This document shows positions 6,288-6,874 of a DNA stretch of 6,874 bases, piece by piece (position 1 is the first letter of the stretch; each line of letters opens with the position of its first letter). This DNA comes from Bacteroidales bacterium (GTDB lineage: Bacteria > Bacteroidota > Bacteroidia > Bacteroidales > UBA7960). The position numbers and the translations under genes were made by a program. The DNA lies in assembly GCA_003451785.1 (NCBI GenBank), contig DMJL01000305.1, positions 1 through 6,874 on the forward strand, given 5' to 3'. The notes under the pieces are model-generated. The model was not told the origin of the DNA, did no database searches, and saw only the letters and a program-made list of their open reading frames with translations.

Positions 6288-6359
6288 AGAGACATTTTTT
6301 GGTTTTATGAAATTCGTCTTTAAGTCTTCGTGCCTATTTTCGCAAAATTCAATAGCCAA

Positions 6360-6640
6360 GCAAATTCAACTATCATGTATGCAACAAAGTTATCATAAAA
6401 GTTGGCGATTAGGTTGCGAATGTTGTGCAGAATAAATTGGATTTTTTTGTTTCAAACAAGTTACATCATCGGGCAAATGCCAAAGCGTTTTACTGTTATA
6501 ATAAAGTTCAGCAGGAAAATATTGTAAATTTTATAGCCCCCAGTCTCAAAACCACTTGGCTTCATGTTTTGGAATTAAACCCAGAAGCAATTAAACACAA
6601 TGGACCCCGTGTTAGTTTTCACATTTAGCTGTTTGCCAAT
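6360..6640. other. AT-rich intergenic stretch without a credible gene
   Basis: No frame here shows a recognisable domain or a well-formed coding pattern. An open frame of 67 codons (6425-6628, plus) has low-complexity, unremarkable content and is probably chance. The left part should carry the promoter of the exported-protein gene. No tRNA cloverleaf or other RNA gene was found by eye. Confidence 0.55.
6385..6392 (-). promoter_or_regulatory. Candidate -7 box for the exported-protein gene
   Basis: The minus strand reads TAACTTTG, an exact TAnnTTTG match, which would give a leader of about 90 bases to ATG 6287. There is no clear TTTG at -33. A second, imperfect box TGAATTTG lies closer (6368-6361), with TTTG 16 bases upstream that is itself the end of the first box. 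Either could serve. If transcription starts at the nearer one, the alternative ATG at 6359 would have almost no leader. Confidence 0.32.
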
Positions 6641-6666
6641 TGTCATGCTGACCAAAGTGAAGCATC
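6641..6666 (+). repeat. Degenerate GTCATGCTGA-type interspersed repeat
   Basis: TGTCATGCTGACCAAAGTGA followed by AGCATC is a worn copy of the widespread intergenic repeat whose usual core reads GTCATGCTGAGCGAAG...GAAGCATC. ATGCT (6645-6649) and AGCAT (6661-6665) are inverted arms, with AC/GT (6651-6652, 6657-6658) as inner pairs. A further ATGCT at 6671-6675 could pair instead. The family assignment is from memory of the motif. Confidence 0.5.
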
Positions 6667-6702
6667 ATTTATGCTGTAATCTGTGGTCGGGAATCTGTAA
6701 AC

Positions 6703-6736
6703 TAATGTTGGGCGGAATTTCAAATTCCGCCCAGCG
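6703..6736. repeat. 34-bp direct repeat containing a 12-bp-arm palindrome, copy 1
   Basis: This block is identical base for base with 6838-6871, 135 bases further on. Inside it TGGGCGGAATTT (6709-6720) and AAATTCCGCCCA (6722-6733) are perfect inverted arms around a single C. The outer G6707 and C6735 could extend the fold across a T/G mismatch. It begins the palindrome array that runs to the window edge. Confidence 0.8.
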
Positions 6737-6765
6737 GGGAATGCGGCGTCGCAAAACTTTTATAA

Positions 6766-6785
6766 CCCCGACCTTTAGGTCGGGG
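6766..6785. repeat. Perfect palindrome, 9-bp arms, CTTTAG tip
   Basis: CCCCGACCT (6766-6774) and AGGTCGGGG (6777-6785) pair exactly around TT. The tip CTTTAG is the same as in the AGGGCTTTAGCCCT hairpins at 154 and 6806, but the stem sequence is different. No T-run follows, so a terminator role is unlikely. Confidence 0.72.
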
Positions 6786-6803
6786 GAAGAAATGAATCAG
6801 GGA

Positions 6804-6826
6804 ATAGGGCTTTAGCCCTGCCCTAT
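6804..6826. repeat. AGGGCTTTAGCCCTGCC hairpin, right copy, with a competing outer stem
   Basis: The 17 bases at 6806-6822 repeat those at 154-170 exactly and in the same orientation. Here there is an extra possibility: ATAGGGC (6804-6810) can also pair with GCCCTAT (6820-6826), a 7-bp stem around nine bases, which excludes the inner AGGGCT/AGCCCT fold. The left copy lacks the flanking bases for this alternative. Confidence 0.68.
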
Positions 6827-6837
6827 AATTATCAACT

Positions 6838-6871
6838 TAATGTTGGGCGGAATTTCAAATTCCGCCCAGCG
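6838..6871. repeat. 34-bp direct repeat containing a 12-bp-arm palindrome, copy 2
   Basis: Exact repeat of 6703-6736. Palindrome arms are 6844-6855 and 6857-6868 around C6856. The window ends three bases after the repeat, so whether the array continues cannot be seen. Confidence 0.8.
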
Positions 6872-6874
6872 AAG

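Noticed and set aside
6425..6628. 67-codon open frame on the plus strand in the AT-rich gap
   Set aside because: There is no recognisable family, signal peptide, promoter or neighbour support, and the length is within chance for this base composition.
6600..6815. 71-codon open frame on the plus strand
   Set aside because: It runs through the degenerate GTCATGCTGA repeat and two palindromes, so its sequence is dictated by repeats. No domain is visible.
1..6874. CRISPR array, toxin-antitoxin pair, defence island or prophage
   Set aside because: The direct repeats number only two with no spacer series, no nuclease, toxin, integrase or structural phage gene is present, and the seven genes are ordinary metabolic, regulatory or unknown chromosomal types.

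Overview
The window most likely comes from a chromosome of the phylum Bacteroidota. Three things point there. None of the seven credible genes has a recognisable Shine-Dalgarno sequence before its start. Several intergenic stretches carry 8-mers matching or nearly matching the Bacteroidota -7 promoter box TAnnTTTG. Two or three of the proteins (the aromatic-rich 189-aa protein, the exported 218-aa protein and the DUF2400 protein) resemble families I know mainly from this phylum. I cannot name a genus.

Layout. Positions 1-183 hold no gene but contain palindromes of the REP (repetitive extragenic palindrome) kind. A XRE-HTH/S24 peptidase-like repressor follows on the plus strand (184-1029). It converges on a purine nucleoside phosphorylase gene on the minus strand (1095-1919), which ends at a clear intrinsic terminator in the 65-bp gap. 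The phosphorylase diverges from an MTA/SAH-type amidohydrolase deaminase (2105-3508, plus) across 185 bp that may contain two interlocked promoters. The deaminase converges with a two-gene minus-strand unit: guanine deaminase (4163-4630), then a conserved protein of unknown function (3521-4090). Guanine deaminase diverges from a TIGR02757/DUF2400 protein (4765-5550, plus). That gene converges with an exported protein of unknown function (5631-6287, minus). From about 6360 to the end there is no credible gene. The last 170 bases are a dense array of four perfect palindromes, preceded by a worn copy of a GTCATGCTGA-type repeat.

How the genes fit together. Three of the seven are purine-handling enzymes. 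The phosphorylase releases guanine and hypoxanthine from nucleosides, guanine deaminase converts guanine to xanthine, and the amidohydrolase deaminates methylthioadenosine, S-adenosylhomocysteine or adenosine to inosine-type nucleosides that the phosphorylase could cleave. Together they could form a salvage and deamination route based on 6-oxopurines. They lie in three transcription units, so this is a loose neighbourhood and not an operon. The repressor, the DUF2400 protein and the two unknown proteins have no demonstrable link to purines.

I see no rRNA, tRNA, CRISPR array, transposase gene or defence system. The most unusual material is the pair of palindrome-rich edges, which share an identical 17-bp hairpin motif in the same orientation about 6.65 kb apart.
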